Positions 29,201 through 38,106 of a DNA stretch of 64,000 nucleotides are shown piece after piece. A program made the translations under genes and the position numbers. Where the stretch lies: positions 681,055-745,054 of the forward strand of contig NZ_SAIS01000001.1 of NCBI RefSeq assembly GCF_004360155.1, written 5' to 3'. The notes below the pieces were generated by a model that ran no database searches, was not told the DNA's origin, and saw only the letters and a list, made by a program, of their open reading frames with translations. Each line of letters starts with the position of its first letter. Position 1 is the stretch's first letter. The DNA comes from Paraglaciecola marina. GTDB lineage: Bacteria > Pseudomonadota > Gammaproteobacteria > Enterobacterales > Alteromonadaceae.

Positions 29201-29640
29201 TCATTACCGACTAGTAATGAAACGCTTTGACTAACAGAGTCTAGTTGCAGTGCAATGTATGGAATAACGCCAACTAAACATAGCAAAGTGACAATTGCGG
29301 CTAATAAATAAGACTTTTCGAATCGTAGGCTAATAAAGTCAGCAAGAGAGTTAACTTGGTGTTGGTGACACAAGGAACTTATTTTACGTAAGACTGGATG
29401 GCAAAATATAAAGACACAAATTGCCCCTAAATAGGTTGGTATGAATGCCCAGCCATATTGGGTTGCTTGGGTTGTTGTCCCAAAAAAGGCCCAAGATGTA
29501 CAGTGAACGCCCAATGCTAGGCTATAAATAAAAGGATGTTGCTCTTGTCCCTTGTAACGTTTCTCTGCCCAAAAAGCCAAAGCAAACAATACGAGTAAGT
29601 AACATATTACTACTATAGAAACTGTCCAAACGTTAATCAT
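26269..29640 (-). CDS. CrbS-like sodium/solute symporter-histidine kinase hybrid
   Basis: A 1123-residue membrane sensor. Residues 1 to about 500 form a sodium:solute-symporter-like domain with about thirteen helices (HCTSWAFFGTTTQATQYGWAF). A PAS domain sits near 610-730 (IQQGICVVDVNLNLLAWNQRY), then a coiled coil, HisKA with phospho-acceptor His776 (AAAGHDLMQPFNAAS), a HATPase (GLGLGLTIVERFS), and a C-terminal receiver with Asp1056 (LFLDYHLNNNETG). This architecture is that of CrbS/MxtR, which with the LuxR-type CrbR/ErdR controls acetate use. It is convergent with dld. The sensed ligand is unknown. Confidence 0.88.
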   Translation of the reverse strand: MINVWTVSIVVICYLLVLFALAFWAEKRYKGQEQHPFIYSLALGVHCTSWAFFGTTTQATQYGWAFIPTYLGAICVFIFCHPVLRKISSLCHQHQVNSLADFISLRFEKSYLLAAIVTLLCLVGVIPYIALQLDSVSQSVSLLVGNDVTWGTNIGAYVAIFMALFTILFGLKSLSASDKHPGLMVTIAFESIVKLGALCIVGGYICYVMFDGVLDLFGQAQLHPKSQSIIQADSAIWVYLSHMLLGVCSMFCLPRQFHINFVENNGTEELRTARWFFPLYLCLMTIFVLPIGVAGHIIFDKTTVSTDTYALALPLYDQNPSLALIAFIGGLSAATSMVIIATLAMGIMISNNLVTPLRLKIQLQRLHQHNLTPKAMLFTRRITVVLVMGIAYLYHLDISKTAPLVKSGIIAIALLSQTFPIIIGGLYWRERNKNAAMIALMVGALCWAYWLLWPSITASYYFDTPPSDFQLAFGFVKSLLINLCCFVVFSFIFPSTKKHPTKTLAKHSFSTLNNATKISRLLAITEKVLDKERHQYLLNNLPSEQTSAYASPKLLANFENEIANQVGNVSARILLSAIAEKKDVALAELVELVEEASQTFHFNHEVLQSSVEHIQQGICVVDVNLNLLAWNQRYIQMFNYPPRLVTVGISIENLLIFNAQRGLFGNKQQIDAEIKKRMQFMRDGSLYKYVREQKNGKTIEVNGSPLPGGGFVTTYSDITDYISIQQQLQQSKQHLESRVAQRTTELETANIALEEARQEAEQANESKSKFLAAAGHDLMQPFNAASLFASLIKEKAPNQDLKEMSQSLVQSLSNAEELLSTLLDMTRLDSGVLVPKLQRFPLSEVLNPLIQEFSVLATHKGLTLKYVPCSCVVTSDKKLLRRILQNLISNAVRYTDSGKILVVAKRLQQKLNIRVYDTGKGIAESQQGAIFEEFNQLDKHNNNQGLGLGLTIVERFSALLHYSVAVESKLEQGSCFHITLPRTSATQTITPTPKITQLSSSELMRGKVVVIIENDLDTIEAIRHLFLGWGASVFPFNNASEALKHCPTCPNLLFLDYHLNNNETGIQAAELIRKKWRQTIPAVLSSADRTEAVRNLAIEGQLQYLPKPIKPAALKRFIIQAGI

Positions 29641-29775
29641 GGTTTATTTAAATAGCGCTCTTGAAACTAACTAAGTTTCTGTACTGTACCTTTAGCTTTA
29701 ATAATATAAAAGTGTGCTTTAATCGCCCTACAGTCTAGATATTTTATTTAAATCAAAAAAACATCAATTACCTGC

Positions 29776-29803
29776 CTTGAAGCTTGCAAATATAACCCCA
29801 TTA
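29776..29803 (+). promoter_or_regulatory. Sigma-32 heat-shock promoter for grpE
   Basis: CTTGAA, a 14-base spacer, then CCCCATTA: a near-perfect match to the sigma-32 consensus (CTTGAA-N13-15-CCCCATNT). It lies about 50 bp before the grpE start codon. Confidence 0.9.
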
Positions 29804-29853
29804 AAAGTGGCAGTTATAACTTTGCTTAAAGAAAACAGTAAACGGAGCTAAGC

Positions 29854-30468
29854 ATGTCAAATGAACAAACACCTCAACATGGTGAAGAATTAGAATCAGG
29901 TGTAGAAGCTGAACAACACGCAGCAGATCAAACATCTGAAGAAGTAGTTGAGTTAACCGAAGACCAACAACGCATTGTTGAATTGGAAGCTGCTGTTGCT
30001 GCAGCAGAAGCTAAAGTCGCGGATCAAAAAGATTCAGTCATTCGCGCTATGGCAGAGTCTGACAATGCTCGTAAGCGTGCTCAAGGCGAAATTGACAAAG
30101 CTCGTAAATTTGCATTAGAAAAATTTGCCGGTGAGTTATTACCTGTTGCTGACAATTTAGAGCGTGCTTTACAAGTTGCTAATCCAGAAGATGAAGCAAT
30201 CAAGCCAGTTGTTGATGGCGTTGAGTTAACACTTAAGTCTTTTGTGAGCACCATTGAAAAGTTTGGAATGACAGTGATTGACCCTCAAGGTCAGCCTTTC
30301 AATCCAGAACAGCATCAAGCTATGTCGATGCAAGAAAACGCAGAACTGCCACCAAATACAATAATGGCAGTTATGCAAAAAGGTTACGAATTAAATGGTC
30401 GTTTGTTAAGACCAGCCATGGTTATGGTAACCCGAGCACCAGAAGGTGGCGTAGATACACAAGCATAA
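29854..30468 (+). CDS. grpE: Nucleotide exchange factor GrpE
   Basis: A 204-residue co-chaperone that releases ADP from DnaK. A long acidic, helical N-terminal half (about residues 1-110, coiled coil with repeated alanine/glutamate) is followed by the beta-domain with [21 protein letters not shown] and the terminal [16 protein letters not shown]. Length and motifs match E. coli GrpE (197). GGAG lies seven bases before the ATG. It is first of three co-directional chaperone genes; each of grpE and dnaK has its own heat-shock promoter. Confidence 0.97.
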   Translation: MSNEQTPQHGEELESGVEAEQHAADQTSEEVVELTEDQQRIVELEAAVAAAEAKVADQKDSVIRAMAESDNARKRAQGEIDKARKFALEKFAGELLPVADNLERALQVANPEDEAIKPVVDGVELTLKSFVSTIEKFGMTVIDPQGQPFNPEQHQAMSMQENAELPPNTIMAVMQKGYELNGRLLRPAMVMVTRAPEGGVDTQA

Positions 30469-30554
30469 TTGGTCTGCAATTTGGGGACTTAACCCCAATT
30501 GAGACGAATTGGTGAAAATAATTACGATTTTGTGAAGGTTTTTTTAATTAAGAT

Positions 30555-30582
30555 GTTGAAAAGCACAAGAATAACCCCACAA
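30555..30582 (+). promoter_or_regulatory. Second sigma-32-type promoter, upstream of dnaK
   Basis: GTTGAA, a 14-base spacer, then CCCCACAA, about 40 bp before the dnaK start. One mismatch in the -35 element and a weaker -10 end, but the same spacing as the grpE promoter. Confidence 0.78.
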
Positions 30583-30623
30583 AGTGTACAAGCTTTTATG
30601 AACAATTTTTTGGAGAAAAACTA

Positions 30624-32555
30624 ATGGGTAGAATCATTGGAATAGATTTGGGTACTACCAACTCATGTGTGGCAGTACTAGATGGCGATAAAGCAAAAGT
30701 TATTGAAAATGCAGAAGGGGATCGTACTACCCCCTCTATTATTGCATACAGTCAAGACGGCGAAACCTTAGTTGGTCAGCCAGCTAAACGTCAGGCTGTA
30801 ACTAACCCTCAAAACACTTTATTCGCTATTAAGCGTTTAATCGGTCGTCGCTTTGAAGACAAAGAAGTGCAACGTGATATCGACATCATGCCTTTTAACA
30901 TCGTTAAAGCTGATAATGGTGATGCATGGGTTGAAGCTAAAGGCGAAAAAATGGCACCGCCGCAGATTTCTGCTGAAGTGTTGAAAAAGATGAAAAAAAC
31001 CGCCGAAGATTATCTAGGTGAAACAGTAGACGCTGCCGTTATTACTGTACCTGCGTACTTTAACGATTCTCAACGTCAAGCTACTAAAGATGCGGGTCGT
31101 ATCGCTGGTCTTGAAGTTAAGCGTATTATCAACGAGCCAACTGCCGCTGCACTTGCATACGGTATGGACAAGAAGAAAGGCGACAGTGTTGTTGCAGTAT
31201 ATGACTTAGGTGGTGGTACGTTTGATATCTCTATCATCGAAATCGATGAAGCTGACGGCGAGCACACCTTTGAAGTACTAGCGACTAACGGTGACACTCA
31301 CTTAGGTGGTGAAGATTTTGATAACCAAGTTATTAATTACCTAGTTGAAGAGTTCAAGAAAGACTCTGGCATGGATTTACGTAAAGATCCATTAGCTATG
31401 CAACGTTTAAAAGAAGCCGGTGAAAAAGCTAAGATTGAATTATCTTCTGCACAACAAACAGAAGTTAACTTACCTTACATTACAGCTGATGCATCTGGTC
31501 CTAAGCACCTTACTATCAAGCTTACTCGTGCAAAACTAGAGTCACTTGTTGAAGCTATGGTTAAAGCAACCCTAGAGCCACTTAAGCAAGCGTTAGCTGA
31601 TGCAGATCTTTCTGTAGGTGATATCAACGATATTATCTTGGTTGGTGGTCAAACACGTATGCCACTAGTACAAAAGTATGTGACTGAATTCTTTGGAAAA
31701 GAGCCACGTAAAGATGTTAACCCTGATGAAGCGGTTGCCGTAGGTGCTGCAATTCAAGGTGGTGTATTGTCTGGTGATGTTAAAGACGTATTGTTACTAG
31801 ACGTAACGCCTCTTTCGCTAGGTATCGAAACTATGGGCGGTGTAATGACTGCGCTAATCGAGAAAAACACCACTGTACCTACTAAAAAGTCACAGACTTT
31901 CTCTACAGCTGAAGATAACCAGTCAGCGGTAACGATTCATGTACTTCAAGGTGAGCGTAAGCAAGCCCAAGGCAATAAATCTCTAGGTCAATTTAACCTA
32001 GAAGGTATTCGCCCAGCACAGCGTGGCGCGCCGCAAATCGAAGTGACTTTTGATATCGATGCTGATGGTATTTTACATGTATCTGCTAAAGACAAAGATA
32101 CAGGTAAAGAACAGAAGATTACGATCCAAGCTTCTTCAGGTTTAAGTGAGGAAGAAGTAGAGCAAATGGTTCAAGACGCTGAAGCAAACAAAGATGCGGA
32201 TGCGAAATTTGAAGAGCTTGTCCAAGCTCGTAACCAAGCTGATGGCATGATCCACGGAACACGTAAGCAAGTTGAAGAAGCTGGCGATGCGTTAAGTGAA
32301 GAAGATAAAACTCAAATCGAAGCTGCGGTTGTAGCCCTTGAAGAAGCAGTGAAAGAAGGCGACAAAGAAGCCATTGATGCTAAAACTCAAGAGCTAATTC
32401 AAGCATCAGCTAAATTGATGGAAGTAGCTCAAGCTAAAGCTGCTGCTGAAGGTGCTGAAGCTGGCCCAGAAGCAACAGATGCGGGTGCAGCTCCACAAGA
32501 TGAAGATGTAGTTGACGCTGAGTTTGAAGAAGTAAAAGAAGACGACAAAAAGTAA
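30624..32555 (+). CDS. dnaK: Molecular chaperone DnaK (Hsp70)
   Basis: A 643-residue Hsp70. The ATPase domain (residues 1 to about 385) contains [24 protein letters not shown] and the [10 protein letters not shown] loop. The linker [10 protein letters not shown] precedes the substrate-binding beta-domain ([10 protein letters not shown]), and an acidic, helical lid ends in EEVKEDDKK. The length is as in E. coli (638). A strong GGAG ribosome-binding site is present. It follows grpE after 155 bp, which include its own promoter. Codon use is even and typical of a highly expressed gene. Confidence 0.98.
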   Translation: MGRIIGIDLGTTNSCVAVLDGDKAKVIENAEGDRTTPSIIAYSQDGETLVGQPAKRQAVTNPQNTLFAIKRLIGRRFEDKEVQRDIDIMPFNIVKADNGDAWVEAKGEKMAPPQISAEVLKKMKKTAEDYLGETVDAAVITVPAYFNDSQRQATKDAGRIAGLEVKRIINEPTAAALAYGMDKKKGDSVVAVYDLGGGTFDISIIEIDEADGEHTFEVLATNGDTHLGGEDFDNQVINYLVEEFKKDSGMDLRKDPLAMQRLKEAGEKAKIELSSAQQTEVNLPYITADASGPKHLTIKLTRAKLESLVEAMVKATLEPLKQALADADLSVGDINDIILVGGQTRMPLVQKYVTEFFGKEPRKDVNPDEAVAVGAAIQGGVLSGDVKDVLLLDVTPLSLGIETMGGVMTALIEKNTTVPTKKSQTFSTAEDNQSAVTIHVLQGERKQAQGNKSLGQFNLEGIRPAQRGAPQIEVTFDIDADGILHVSAKDKDTGKEQKITIQASSGLSEEEVEQMVQDAEANKDADAKFEELVQARNQADGMIHGTRKQVEEAGDALSEEDKTQIEAAVVALEEAVKEGDKEAIDAKTQELIQASAKLMEVAQAKAAAEGAEAGPEATDAGAAPQDEDVVDAEFEEVKEDDKK

Positions 32556-32574
32556 TTGTTGTTAGACATACTGA

Positions 32575-32640
32575 CTGCCGAGATACCTCGGCAGCGTAAC
32601 TCGGCGCAGCAGGTAATACTGCCTGCGCCTTGTTTGTTTT
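32575..32640 (+). terminator. Double stem-loop terminator after dnaK
   Basis: A first perfect stem CTGCCGAG-ATAC-CTCGGCAG is followed by a second longer one, GGCGCAG with an inner CAG/CTG pair and CTGCGCC (one bulge), and then TTGTTTGTTTT. This would separate most dnaK transcripts from dnaJ. Confidence 0.8.
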
Positions 32641-32790
32641 GAGCATTTGAAAAAATAGTAACCATATTGGTTATTTAAAATTCGTAACCATACCCTAGAT
32701 AATTGGAACTGCACCGTGGCGTAAAATACAGCCTACAAATGTGCAGCTTCAAAGATTAAGGGTATAAAGACCGCAGGATACCGAATCGAG

Positions 32791-33930
32791 ATGTCGAAGC
32801 GAGATTATTATGAAGTGTTAGGTGTGAGCAAAAGTGCCACCGAACGCGAAATAAAAAAGGCCTATAAACGCCTAGCCATGAAATATCACCCTGATAGAAC
32901 TCAAGGCGATAAAGCAATGGAAGAAAAATTTAAAGAAGTGCAAGAAGCACACGAAATGCTTACCGATTCGCAAAAACGTGCGGCCTACGATCAATACGGT
33001 CATGCTGGTGTCGATCCAAATCGCGGTGGTGGCGGTGGTCAAGGTGGCGACTTTGGTGATATTTTTGGTGACGTTTTCGGTGATATCTTTGGCGGTGGCA
33101 GGGGAGGCGGTGGACGTCAATCTCGCGCTCGTCAAGGGTCTGACTTACGCTATAACCTAGAGCTTTCTCTTGAAGAAGCTGTGAAAGGTAAAAGCGTAGA
33201 AATTCGCGTTCCTACATTAGTAGGGTGTGAAGTATGTGATGGCTCTGGTGCTAAAAAAGGGTCAAAGCCAACGACTTGCCCAACTTGTCATGGCCAAGGC
33301 CAAGTACAAATGCGTCAAGGCTTTTTTGCTGTTCAGCAGACTTGCCCAACGTGTTCTGGTAAAGGACAGATTATCTCCGATCCATGTAAAGCATGTCATG
33401 GTGAAGGTCGAGTTCAGAAAACCAAAACGTTATCTGTTAAGGTTCCAGCTGGTGTGGACACTGGCGACAGAATTCGCTTAACAGGTGAAGGTGAAGCCGG
33501 AGAAACCGGTGCCCCTCCAGGTGACTTGTATGTACAAGTGCATGTGCGTGAACACAAAATATTTACCCGTGAAGGTAATAACTTGTACTGTGAAGTCCCA
33601 TTAAGTTTTACCCGAGCAGCTCTTGGCGGTGAGATAGAAGTACCCACACTTGAAGGTAAGGTGAAACTTAAAGTAACGGCGGAAACACAAACGGGAAAAA
33701 TGTTCCGTTTGCGTGGAAAAGGTGTGAAATCTGTACGTAGTGGCAGTGTAGGTGACTTAATTTGTAAAGTGGTAATTGAAACGCCGGTTAACTTAAGTTC
33801 TCGTCAAAAAGAACTACTTAACGAATTAGAAGAATCTATGGGTACTGGCAAAGATGTGGCTAAGAACCGACCTAAGGAAAGTGGTTTCTTTGATGGTGTT
33901 AAAAAGTTTTTTGATGATTTGACCCATTAA
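32791..33930 (+). CDS. dnaJ: Co-chaperone DnaJ (Hsp40)
   Basis: A 379-residue type-I Hsp40. The J domain (residues 5-70) has HPD at 33-35, which stimulates DnaK ATPase. A glycine/phenylalanine-rich stretch at about 78-110 is followed by four CxxCxGxG zinc motifs (from CEVCDGSG to CKACHGEG) and the C-terminal client-binding domains. The order and length match E. coli DnaJ (376). No obvious sigma-32 promoter is seen in the 235 bp before it, although a terminator after dnaK suggests it needs its own. The ribosome-binding site is poor. Confidence 0.97.
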   Translation: MSKRDYYEVLGVSKSATEREIKKAYKRLAMKYHPDRTQGDKAMEEKFKEVQEAHEMLTDSQKRAAYDQYGHAGVDPNRGGGGGQGGDFGDIFGDVFGDIFGGGRGGGGRQSRARQGSDLRYNLELSLEEAVKGKSVEIRVPTLVGCEVCDGSGAKKGSKPTTCPTCHGQGQVQMRQGFFAVQQTCPTCSGKGQIISDPCKACHGEGRVQKTKTLSVKVPAGVDTGDRIRLTGEGEAGETGAPPGDLYVQVHVREHKIFTREGNNLYCEVPLSFTRAALGGEIEVPTLEGKVKLKVTAETQTGKMFRLRGKGVKSVRSGSVGDLICKVVIETPVNLSSRQKELLNELEESMGTGKDVAKNRPKESGFFDGVKKFFDDLTH

Positions 33931-33946
33931 TTAGCTAAATCCATAT

Positions 33947-33974
33947 AAAAAACCGCTTTTTAAGCGGTTTTTTT
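33947..33974 (+). terminator. Rho-independent terminator after dnaJ
   Basis: A perfect stem AAAAAACCGCTT / AAGCGGTTTTTT with a three-base loop, 16 bp after the dnaJ stop. The A and T runs on both arms let it work in both directions, so it may also end the convergent PKHD gene. Confidence 0.92.
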
Positions 33975-34010
33975 GTATCTGTTTTTTGTAGGTTTTAACC
34001 TAGCTTAATC

Positions 34011-34691
34011 TTAGGTCTGGGCCCATTGCCTTAACAGGTTGTGATAAACACCTGTCAATTTCACAATTTCTGGGCTGTCTTGGACTTTTTCTCTAAGCCC
34101 CTGAATGGCCATATCCATGTTATACAATATACTGCGCCTTTCATCGCTCGCAATCATACTTTGCAACCAAAAGAATGAGGCGAGACGGCGTCCTTTAGTG
34201 ACAGGCGTGACTCTATGTAGGCTAGTTGACGGGTAAAGTACCATGTCCCCAGCAGAGAATTTTACGCTCTGTGAGCCGTAAGTGTCTTCTATGATTAACT
34301 CTCCGCCTTCATATTCTTCAGGCTCTGAGATAAATAGTGTCATAGATAAATCGGTACGGACTTTTACTGGCGTACCCGGTACCTGCCTAACGGCGTTATC
34401 AACATGTGTGCCAAAAGAATGGCCACCTTGATAACAGTTAAACAAAGGCGGAAATATTTTGTTAGGTAAGGCTGCAGACATAAATTGATTGTTGCGGGAA
34501 AGTGCCAGTAAAATCATGTCACCTAACTTATGAGCGGCCTCAGAATTTTCAGGTAACTGTAAATTATTTTTAGCCTGTGAACTTTGATAGCCTGCTGTGA
34601 CATTGCCATCGGTCCAATCAGCATCTAGCATAATACTTTTTATTTCTTTTACTTGTTCTTTAGTTAATACCGATGGAATTTTTACTAACAA
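34011..34691 (-). CDS. PiuC/YbiX-type Fe(II)/2-oxoglutarate PKHD hydroxylase
   Basis: A 226-residue Fe(II)- and 2-oxoglutarate-dependent dioxygenase of the PKHD family. The metal triad is visible as His96 and Asp98 (GTHVDNAV) and His159 (SLHRVTPV), with the co-substrate arginine in KGRRLASFF. The family usually sits next to a catecholate-siderophore receptor gene, as here (receptor immediately upstream on the same strand), and is thought to act in iron acquisition. The substrate is unknown. Translation apparently starts at a TTG (34691) nine bases after GGGGAG; the resulting [10 protein letters not shown] is the expected N-terminus. Confidence 0.9.
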   Translation of the reverse strand: MLVKIPSVLTKEQVKEIKSIMLDADWTDGNVTAGYQSSQAKNNLQLPENSEAAHKLGDMILLALSRNNQFMSAALPNKIFPPLFNCYQGGHSFGTHVDNAVRQVPGTPVKVRTDLSMTLFISEPEEYEGGELIIEDTYGSQSVKFSAGDMVLYPSTSLHRVTPVTKGRRLASFFWLQSMIASDERRSILYNMDMAIQGLREKVQDSPEIVKLTGVYHNLLRQWAQT

Positions 34692-34722
34692 GTTTATGTA
34701 CTCCCCTTGTTTATTAAAAATA

Positions 34723-34750
34723 ACAAAACCGGATATTCATCCGGTTTTGT
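34723..34750 (-). terminator. Terminator between siderophore receptor and PKHD gene
   Basis: A perfect 12-bp stem ACAAAACCGGAT / ATCCGGTTTTGT with the loop ATTC. On the minus strand it is followed by TTATTTTTAATAA. It lies just upstream of the PKHD ribosome-binding site, so it may attenuate read-through from the receptor gene. Confidence 0.8.
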
Positions 34751-34836
34751 ATGTAACTTTTATCATTTTTTGCATATTAACTTTATGCTGGGTACATCCC
34801 TATAACCCAATTAATATGCCATATCCTTAACTAAAC

Positions 34837-37032
34837 TTAAAATGAATAACTTGCATTAAGACCGAAGTAACGACCTTCGCCAGGAACGAAATGACCGCCA
34901 CCAAGTTGGTCGATATAGTCTTCGTCAGCCAGGTTAGTACCGTTAATTTGCAAGTTCAATTTATCATTGACCTGATACGAAACCATTATATCAAACAATA
35001 CATAGTCATCAGCCACTTCACGGCCAGATAGGCTAGAGCTATTGTAACGTTCGTCCATGTACTGAGCGCCTGCGCCAAATTGAATATCGTCAGTTAACTG
35101 ATAACTAGCCCATAAACTAAATGAATGTTCTGGAGTACGTGGTAACTCTAAACCTATTTGTTCTACATCTTCACCCGTTGCAGAAACAACCTCACTGTTT
35201 TGGAAAGTATAAGCAGCAGATACTTGTAGTTCGTCTGTTACTTGTCCAACTACTCCTAGTTCTAAACCGTCAACTCTTTGCTCACCATTTAGTGCATCAC
35301 CGTCAAAATCAGGATCATCAGAAATCGCATTGGTTTTTTCACTGCGGAAAATCGCCGCATTAGCAAACACTAAACCGTCAAATAGTTCCCACTTCGTACC
35401 CAATTCATAACTTACAATCTTTTCAGGATCAAGGTCTGCAGCATTACTACGGGTAGATACTGTTAGGCCTTCAGCAGATGGTGTAAATGAATTACCTGCA
35501 CCAAAATATACTGAGCCATTTGGAGCGGGTTTGTAAACCAAACCAACATTCCAACTAAGTTCTTTTTCTTCAGCTTCAAGTTTAACCGTAGGATCATCAC
35601 CATCTTGGTCATAGAAATATTCAGTTTTGAAGATGTCATAACGTAATCCAGCGGTTAATTCCCACTGTGGATCAAAGGTAATTGTATCGAAAATATAAAT
35701 AGCCGTGGTGTCGCCAGTAGCTTCACTGTTTTTGCCAGTACGAACATATTCACCTGTATAGGCAACGTAGTTGTCTGGATTATATAAATCGATTAGCTCT
35801 GGTGTTGTGTCTAGGTTATCAGTGCCGTTGTCATCATAGTTCCAGCGAGCAAACTTTTCGCGGCTAATTTCGACACCTGTCACTATCTCGTGACTGGTTT
35901 TACCAACTTGGTAGCTACCTAATAAATCTAATTGCAGTACCGAAAGTGAGTTTTTAGTATCACGGGTTTTTTCATCACTTAAACGTACATCTGTAGTGGT
36001 TGAGTTATCGATAAAGCGTGGCGCAGTCACCACATTTAATCGCTCAACTGAACCCGTTCTAAACTGTGCTCTTAAACTTGTATCTTTGGTTAGGTCATTT
36101 TCATACTTAGCCGTAAGAGATTGGGCAGTGATATCTTCGAAGTCACGGTATACATTACCGTAAAAGTTATCAAAATCTACTGGTGGTGCAGTACCAACAT
36201 AATCAGCTAATTCAGCTACTGGAGTAGAGCCATTAGACACCCAAGGAATACCATAATCTGGCATGTTGTCTTGCTTTTGATATTCAGCATTAACGGTTAA
36301 ACGAGATTTAGTATCTAAGTTAGTAACCAAAGAACCAGCAATCGCTTGCTTTGAGTTGAATACCTCGTCACGGCCTGCTTTATCAGCATCATCAGCTAAT
36401 ACGTTAACCCTAATAGCAGTGTCGTCACCTATCATGATATTTGTATCTAGCTGTGCACGGTAATCACTTTCAGTACCCAATCGTAAACTTAGGTCAGTAA
36501 AGTCTTCTAGCTTAGCTGTTTTACTTTGTAGGTTAATGATACCGCCTGCAGAACCTCGACCATACATAGCTGAACTAGGGCCTTTAACCACTTCAATTGC
36601 TTCAACATTGTAGGTATCACGGTAATATCCAGACACGTCTCTTACACCGTCAACTAATATGCCATTGGTAGCACTAAAGCCACGAATATTCATACTGTCA
36701 CCAGGAGGCGCACCACCTTCACCCGCTGCTAAAGAAATCCCCGGCACACCCCGTAATGCATCCTGTAAGCTATCAACATTGCGATCTTTCATCATTGATT
36801 GGGGAATAACCGTAATGGTTTTAGCTGTTTCTAATAAAGGCTGACTAAATTTGCTTGAAGTAGACTCATCAACTTTATAGTTATCCTCTGTTTGTGCCGT
36901 TGCTTTTGCTGTCGGTAATTGCTGGGCTTCTTGTGCAACTGCAGTACCTAGAGGGAAAACCGTAGCGATAGCAAGGGTAATTGCACTGCGCTTCAAGCCA
37001 ATATTAGCAGGAGTGCTAGTAGGGTTTCTCAT
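34837..37032 (-). CDS. Fiu-like TonB-dependent catecholate siderophore receptor
   Basis: A 731-residue outer-membrane receptor. A signal peptide ends near AVAQEA. The plug domain (about residues 50-190) includes KTITVIPQSMMKDRNVDSLQ-type text and VEAIEVVKGPSSAMYGRGSAGG, and a barrel follows, ending in FGLNASYSF. It most resembles Fiu/PiuA receptors for iron-catecholates. The ATG at 37032 has GGAG nine bases upstream; an in-frame ATG five codons earlier lacks one. It is divergent from the TonB2-type operon, with a Fur-box-like sequence in the gap, and followed by the PKHD hydroxylase. Confidence 0.9.
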   Translation of the reverse strand: MRNPTSTPANIGLKRSAITLAIATVFPLGTAVAQEAQQLPTAKATAQTEDNYKVDESTSSKFSQPLLETAKTITVIPQSMMKDRNVDSLQDALRGVPGISLAAGEGGAPPGDSMNIRGFSATNGILVDGVRDVSGYYRDTYNVEAIEVVKGPSSAMYGRGSAGGIINLQSKTAKLEDFTDLSLRLGTESDYRAQLDTNIMIGDDTAIRVNVLADDADKAGRDEVFNSKQAIAGSLVTNLDTKSRLTVNAEYQKQDNMPDYGIPWVSNGSTPVAELADYVGTAPPVDFDNFYGNVYRDFEDITAQSLTAKYENDLTKDTSLRAQFRTGSVERLNVVTAPRFIDNSTTTDVRLSDEKTRDTKNSLSVLQLDLLGSYQVGKTSHEIVTGVEISREKFARWNYDDNGTDNLDTTPELIDLYNPDNYVAYTGEYVRTGKNSEATGDTTAIYIFDTITFDPQWELTAGLRYDIFKTEYFYDQDGDDPTVKLEAEEKELSWNVGLVYKPAPNGSVYFGAGNSFTPSAEGLTVSTRSNAADLDPEKIVSYELGTKWELFDGLVFANAAIFRSEKTNAISDDPDFDGDALNGEQRVDGLELGVVGQVTDELQVSAAYTFQNSEVVSATGEDVEQIGLELPRTPEHSFSLWASYQLTDDIQFGAGAQYMDERYNSSSLSGREVADDYVLFDIMVSYQVNDKLNLQINGTNLADEDYIDQLGGGHFVPGEGRYFGLNASYSF

Positions 37033-37102
37033 CAAAAAATTCTCCATTTGTTATGTGTTAATTGCGTTTCTCGGGGCGCAGGTTAACATTTGGAAATCTA
37101 AA

Positions 37103-37117
37103 TGCAAGTAGTTATCA
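37103..37117. promoter_or_regulatory. Fur-box-like site
   Basis: Read on the minus strand, TGATAAC-T-ACTTGCA matches 10 of 14 arm positions of the 7-1-7 Fur consensus (TGATAAT-N-ATTATCA). It lies about 70 bp before the receptor and 100 bp before the DUF3450 gene, so one site could repress both arms when iron is plentiful. Confidence 0.5.
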
Positions 37118-37218
37118 TTTGTAATTGTGTTTTTTGTGTGGATAATAACGACTTATTGAAAAGGGGCAATTGACACCAAGCTTCTAAGCTCACCGTTAGT
37201 GATTAGTAAGAGAGATAA

Positions 37219-38106
37219 ATGTTGAAATATGTAACAAGGCTAATTGACATAACAGTTAATACATTAAACCTACAGAATGGGTGTAGCTCCGTTAAAAATT
37301 CAATAATACCAAGAAAATTTAAGGACTTAGCCTTACGCTCTTTGGTGTTAGGCAGTCTTTTATGTAGCACAATTATTATGCTACCGGCACTCGCTACAGA
37401 CTTAACTCAAATTGATAGGCTAACGAGACAGTGGTTAGAAACTCAGCGCCAAACTAGTCATCTATTAGTTGATTGGCAAGCCAGTAAGCCAATTCTAAAT
37501 CAAAGGCTGACCTTACTTAGTGCAGAAAAAAAGCAGTTAGAGGACATTCTTAAGCACAGCAAAAACAGCCAAGAAGATGTCATTAAGCGTCGTACTGAAC
37601 TATTAGAAAAACAATCAAATCTTGAGCAACAACAAGGCGCTTTATCTAATAAATTAACTTTGCTACTTAACCAAGTAGAGCACCTTAGTGAATTATTGCC
37701 GCCGCCGTTAAAGAATGTTTGGACACAACAACAAGATGAATCTACTGACGATAACCAAACCTCTAAAAGTTTGCAGGCTGTTTTGAGTAAGTTGAATAGT
37801 CTTATGGATTTCCAAAAACGTATTTCTGTTCACGAAGGGCCAATCTCTGTATCTACAACTGATGAAGTGATGGTTAAGCAGCTTTATCTTGGGGTGAGTG
37901 CTGCTTGGTTTGTTAGCGCCGATGGAAAGCTTAAAGGGCGAGGGCTGGTTCAAGATAATCAATGGGTTTGGACAGAAGATGAGTCTATGAATGCTAAAGA
38001 AATCAAAAAAGCCATAGATATATTCGAGAAACGTAAACAGGCCGATTTTGTAGAGTTACCAGTCAACTTAGTAGCCTCAAAAGCATCAGTAGGTGGTTTA
38101 CAATGA
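37219..38106 (+). CDS. DUF3450 protein of TonB2-type system
   Basis: A 295-residue protein with a hydrophobic export segment at about residues 40-60 (LVLGSLLCSTIIMLPALA). A long coiled coil follows (residues 65-150, rich in Lys/Glu/Gln) and then a compact C-terminal domain (KQLYLGVSAAWFVSADG). This is the DUF3450 family that accompanies TtpC/ExbB2/ExbD2/TonB2 operons in Vibrio, Shewanella and Alteromonas. It is presumably periplasmic and structural; the exact role is not known. It is the first gene, and its last codons overlap the start of the next by four bases. Confidence 0.85.
   Translation: MLKYVTRLIDITVNTLNLQNGCSSVKNSIIPRKFKDLALRSLVLGSLLCSTIIMLPALATDLTQIDRLTRQWLETQRQTSHLLVDWQASKPILNQRLTLLSAEKKQLEDILKHSKNSQEDVIKRRTELLEKQSNLEQQQGALSNKLTLLLNQVEHLSELLPPPLKNVWTQQQDESTDDNQTSKSLQAVLSKLNSLMDFQKRISVHEGPISVSTTDEVMVKQLYLGVSAAWFVSADGKLKGRGLVQDNQWVWTEDESMNAKEIKKAIDIFEKRKQADFVELPVNLVASKASVGGLQ

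Noticed and set aside
32434..32646. Leucine-rich minus-strand frame
   Set aside because: Antisense to the Ala/Glu-rich end of dnaK and its terminator; codon artefact.
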